From Pirellulales bacterium (lineage in GTDB: Bacteria > Planctomycetota > Planctomycetia > Pirellulales > JALHLM01): 5,607 bases of DNA. The stretch is from contig JALHLM010000414.1 in NCBI GenBank assembly GCA_022844585.1, positions 1 through 5,607 on the forward strand, written 5' to 3'. Shown here in pieces: positions 5,489 through 5,607 of the stretch (positions are counted from its first letter, which is position 1; each line of letters starts with the position of its first letter). The notes below the pieces were generated by a model, which saw only the letters and a program-made list of their open reading frames with translations, had not been told where the DNA came from and searched no databases. A program made the position numbers and the translations under genes.

Positions 5489-5607
5489 ATGTGGTGCGTG
5501 TTTCAAGTGACGAACGATCCGAGGGTACATCGCTGCGCTCGATGTGGGTTCGTGGCCGCGCCGACGCGGTTCCCGCCGGAACGGGTACGTCGACAATGCC
5601 GGGCGAT
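5489..5607 (+). CDS. Small zinc-ribbon-like protein, N-terminal part (cut by window end)
   Basis: From ATG 5489 the frame stays open to the last base (39 full codons). It reads MWCVFQVTNDPRVHRCARCG for the first 20 residues, then FVAAPTRFPPERVRRQCRA. The HRCARCG segment (residues 14-20) with CxxC at 16/19 and another cysteine at 37 looks like half of a zinc ribbon or knuckle. Short proteins of this style (CxxCG, then a 'T..PP.RV...C' stretch) are familiar to me from planctomycete genomes but without a known role. The gap from the previous stop is 7 bases. The ribosome site is weak (GTGAG, 5478-5482), and GTG codons at 5498 or 5507 are alternative starts. The high density of protein-like motifs makes a real gene likely even though the 3' end is missing. 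Confidence 0.6.
   Translation, partial: MWCVFQVTNDPRVHRCARCGFVAAPTRFPPERVRRQCRA

Noticed and set aside
4947..5510. A 187-codon plus-strand frame inside the cysteine-rich gene
   Set aside because: It is very arginine-rich (RLRRLRRARLLRLDRAAVLS-like) with no domain character, a shadow of the real frame.

Overview
The window is a high-GC (around 60% by eye), fully coding, plus-strand block of tailed-phage structural genes: part of a tail-morphogenesis operon from a prophage, a phage, or a related particle such as a gene transfer agent or tailocin. Several predicted proteins read like uncharacterised families I associate, from memory, with phage-like clusters in Planctomycetes genomes. These signatures include a 'DFHPY' tail-chaperone-like protein, a 'GWDYLWVYYEE' tail protein, a 'VYNTS...DFEDC' protein, a cysteine-rich protein with a 'DNFNRPDDTDLGSEW' jelly-roll start, and an 'HRCARCG' small protein. 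A planctomycete host, possibly Pirellulales-like, is therefore my best guess. It is an inference and was not tested by any search.

Layout, left to right: (1) the last 16 codons of an upstream gene, by position probably the major tail or tail-tube protein; (2) a 151-residue protein at 64-519 and a 99-residue reading frame at 516-815, which together look like a tail-assembly-chaperone pair of the lambda G/GT kind, with the second frame lying at -1 relative to the first; (3) a 643-residue tape measure protein at 808-2739, with a central glycine/alanine-rich hydrophobic region and a C-terminal coiled coil; (4) a 272-residue tail or baseplate candidate at 2752-3570; (5) a 265-residue phage-associated protein at 3573-4370; (6) a 366-residue cysteine-rich protein with a jelly-roll-like N-terminal half at 4381-5481, a good candidate for a fibre or adhesin; (7) the start of a small zinc-ribbon-like protein at 5489, cut by the window end.

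The genes overlap or sit 2 to 13 bases apart, most have a clear Shine-Dalgarno sequence, and no internal promoter or terminator is visible, so they are probably one transcript. The order (tail tube, chaperone pair, tape measure, tail tip, fibre) is the classic siphophage order. The predicted division of labour is that the chaperones coat the tape measure, the tape measure sets tail length, and the downstream proteins build the tip and contact the cell. No integrase, lysis gene, tRNA, CRISPR array or insertion sequence is present. The points most worth a second look are the probable programmed -1 frameshift between the two chaperone frames, and the three downstream genes whose families have no function that I know of.
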